From assembly GCA_021299615.1 (NCBI GenBank), contig JAJTHC010000014.1:1-13150 (forward strand): a stretch of 13,150 nucleotides of DNA, in the 5' to 3' direction. The notes beneath the pieces were generated by a model. The model had not been told where the DNA came from and ran no database searches. It worked only from the letters and a program-made list of their open reading frames with translations. This DNA is from Vampirovibrionales bacterium. GTDB lineage: Bacteria > Cyanobacteriota > Vampirovibrionia > Vampirovibrionales > JAJTHC01. The translations under genes were made by a program, and so were the position numbers. This document shows positions 12,357-13,150 of the stretch, piece after piece (within the stretch, counting starts at the first letter, position 1; the number at the start of each line of letters is the position of its first letter).

Positions 12357-12946
12357 TGGGTAACGAGCCGTCCTTTCTAGCGGATTTCCCCAAAAAAGAA
12401 GAGGCTCCTGCGTTTTTGGGGCGGTCTTTGCCTCAAACGGCGGTTGACCCCAGCTTGGGTTTAGAAGACTTGCCCCTGCGAGTCTTGGCTCACTTGGGGG
12501 ATGGCGTCTACGAGCTGTTATTGCGTGAATGGGTCATGTGGACGTTCCCGAATGCGTCCGTGAAGGTGATTCATGAAGAAAGCATCCGTTTGGCATGTGG
12601 GGCTTTTCAAGCGACCTTGTTGCAGGTGCTTTCGCCTGACTTGAGCGAAGCGGAGCAGGAGATTCTGCGTCGTGGGCGGAACGTGGGGGTCGCGAACCAT
12701 CGGCGTAATAAGCAGGCGATTTCTCGCCTTTCCACGAGCTTTGAAGCCCTTGTGGGCTTTTGGTACTTGCACGATCCGCAACGATTGGCTTTGCTCAAGC
12801 AAAGCCTGTGGCAGATGGCGAACCTCTCTGCGGAAGCGTTTCAGCAACTGACGAGTTCTCTACAAACGCAGGAAGCTTCAGCGGAGGCGGAACCCTTACC
12901 TGTGGTGAAGAAAGCCTTGTTTCAAAACCTCAAAAAAAAGTGTTAA
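12356..12946 (+). CDS. mrnC: Mini-ribonuclease III
   Basis: The 196-residue product is an RNase III catalytic domain without a dsRNA-binding domain, the Mini-III type (PF00636). In Bacillus it trims the stem of 23S rRNA precursor. RVLAHLGDGVYELLLREWVM (42-61) carries the conserved acidic pair of the RNase III signature. ILRRGRNVG (103-111) and ISRLSTSFEALVGFWYLHD (122-140) match the downstream Mini-III motifs, including the second conserved Glu (E130). The N-terminal 35 residues and the Ala/Glu-rich tail are extra to the family core. ATG 12356 is chosen because it overlaps the cysS stop; an upstream in-frame TTG (12314) would lie within cysS. The cysS-mrnC order is typical of Firmicutes and also fits Cyanobacteria-related lineages. 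Confidence 0.93.
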   Translation: MGNEPSFLADFPKKEEAPAFLGRSLPQTAVDPSLGLEDLPLRVLAHLGDGVYELLLREWVMWTFPNASVKVIHEESIRLACGAFQATLLQVLSPDLSEAEQEILRRGRNVGVANHRRNKQAISRLSTSFEALVGFWYLHDPQRLALLKQSLWQMANLSAEAFQQLTSSLQTQEASAEAEPLPVVKKALFQNLKKKC

Positions 12947-12981
12947 TACCAATTAAACGATTAAATAGCGTCTGGCGTCTT

Positions 12982-13065
12982 CGTTGTCGCTACGATTCTC
13001 GATGTGCTTATGTATAGCCGAATTGATAATTTTCTGTACAGTGTCTATACGTTGTCGCTACGATT
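12982..13065. repeat. 16-bp direct repeat after mrnC
   Basis: CGTTGTCGCTACGATT occurs exactly at 12982-12997 and 13050-13065, 68 bp apart. The second copy lies within the left half of the inverted repeat that follows. The stretch from 12947 to the window end holds no credible gene. Confidence 0.85.
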
Positions 13066-13145
13066 ATTTTGTTCTGTTATGTAGGTCTGTCTACACGCCC
13101 TCACAAAATAATCTAGGCTCCTAGTCTAGCCTACTGTACAGAAAA
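13030..13145. repeat. 116-bp concentric inverted repeat (MITE-like) at the window end
   Basis: Three pairs of arms share one centre at 13087.5: 13030-13042 with 13133-13145 (TTTTCTGTACAGT, 13 bp perfect), 13063-13072 with 13103-13112 (ATTATTTTGT, 10 bp perfect) and 13080-13084 with 13091-13095 (TGTAG/CTACA). The unpaired blocks between them have equal length on both sides. This geometry suggests one ancestral long palindrome or a small non-autonomous element. The right flank is cut by the window edge, so a target duplication cannot be judged. Confidence 0.65.
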
Positions 13146-13150
13146 CTCTA

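Overview
The window suggests a mesophilic bacterium of intermediate G+C content. AnmK, a peptidoglycan-recycling kinase, occurs with two genes typical of Firmicutes and Cyanobacteria: a YqeG-type HAD phosphatase, and Mini-III RNase directly behind cysS. A type IV pilin-like protein and an exported protein are also present. Together this fits a non-photosynthetic cyanobacterial relative (Vampirovibrionia/Melainabacteria type) better than a classical Firmicute. The placement is inference and rests on gene content only.

Layout, left to right. (1) 1-3743, + strand: the 3' part of a GT-B glycosyltransferase, a yqeG-like phosphatase and anmK, closely packed and probably one operon. (2) 3744-4417: no gene, but dense in inverted repeats (a nested repeat element, then a run of hairpins). 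(3) 4418-5068 +: an orphan minor pilin-like protein. (4) 5189-7042 +: a 617-residue exported protein with a possible papain/calpain-like triad. Its 3' end overlaps by 80 bp the 3' end of a convergent coiled-coil plus winged-helix gene (6963-7595 -). (5) 7596-7885: AT-rich repeat cluster and a terminator. (6) 7886-9511 -: a 541-residue low-complexity Ala/Gln/Pro/Thr-rich protein of unknown role. (7) 9512-9920: a divergent intergenic region with a candidate promoter, a candidate operator and a composite repeat. (8) 9921-12946 +: Sel1-repeat protein, cysS and mrnC (Mini-III), tightly spaced and probably co-transcribed. (9) 12947-13150: no gene, one large concentric inverted repeat.

The main unexpected signal is a family of short AT-rich palindromes of the type CTAAAGAAACTAAA-NN-TTTAGTTTCTTTAG. 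They are embedded in frame in two unrelated conserved genes (959-1117 and 2469-2687), where they encode a KE(T/N)K(P/D)L(V/F)SLV-like peptide, and they cluster again in the intergenic region 7607-7770. Because they are palindromic, both orientations encode nearly the same stop-free peptide in the same frame. This resembles in principle the protein-coding palindromic elements of Rickettsia, but the sequence is different. A second palindrome family (core CTCCTAATTTTAGGAG) occurs four times between genes. A third family, with ends like TATAGAAAGCTCTGCAAA, brackets two different inserts.
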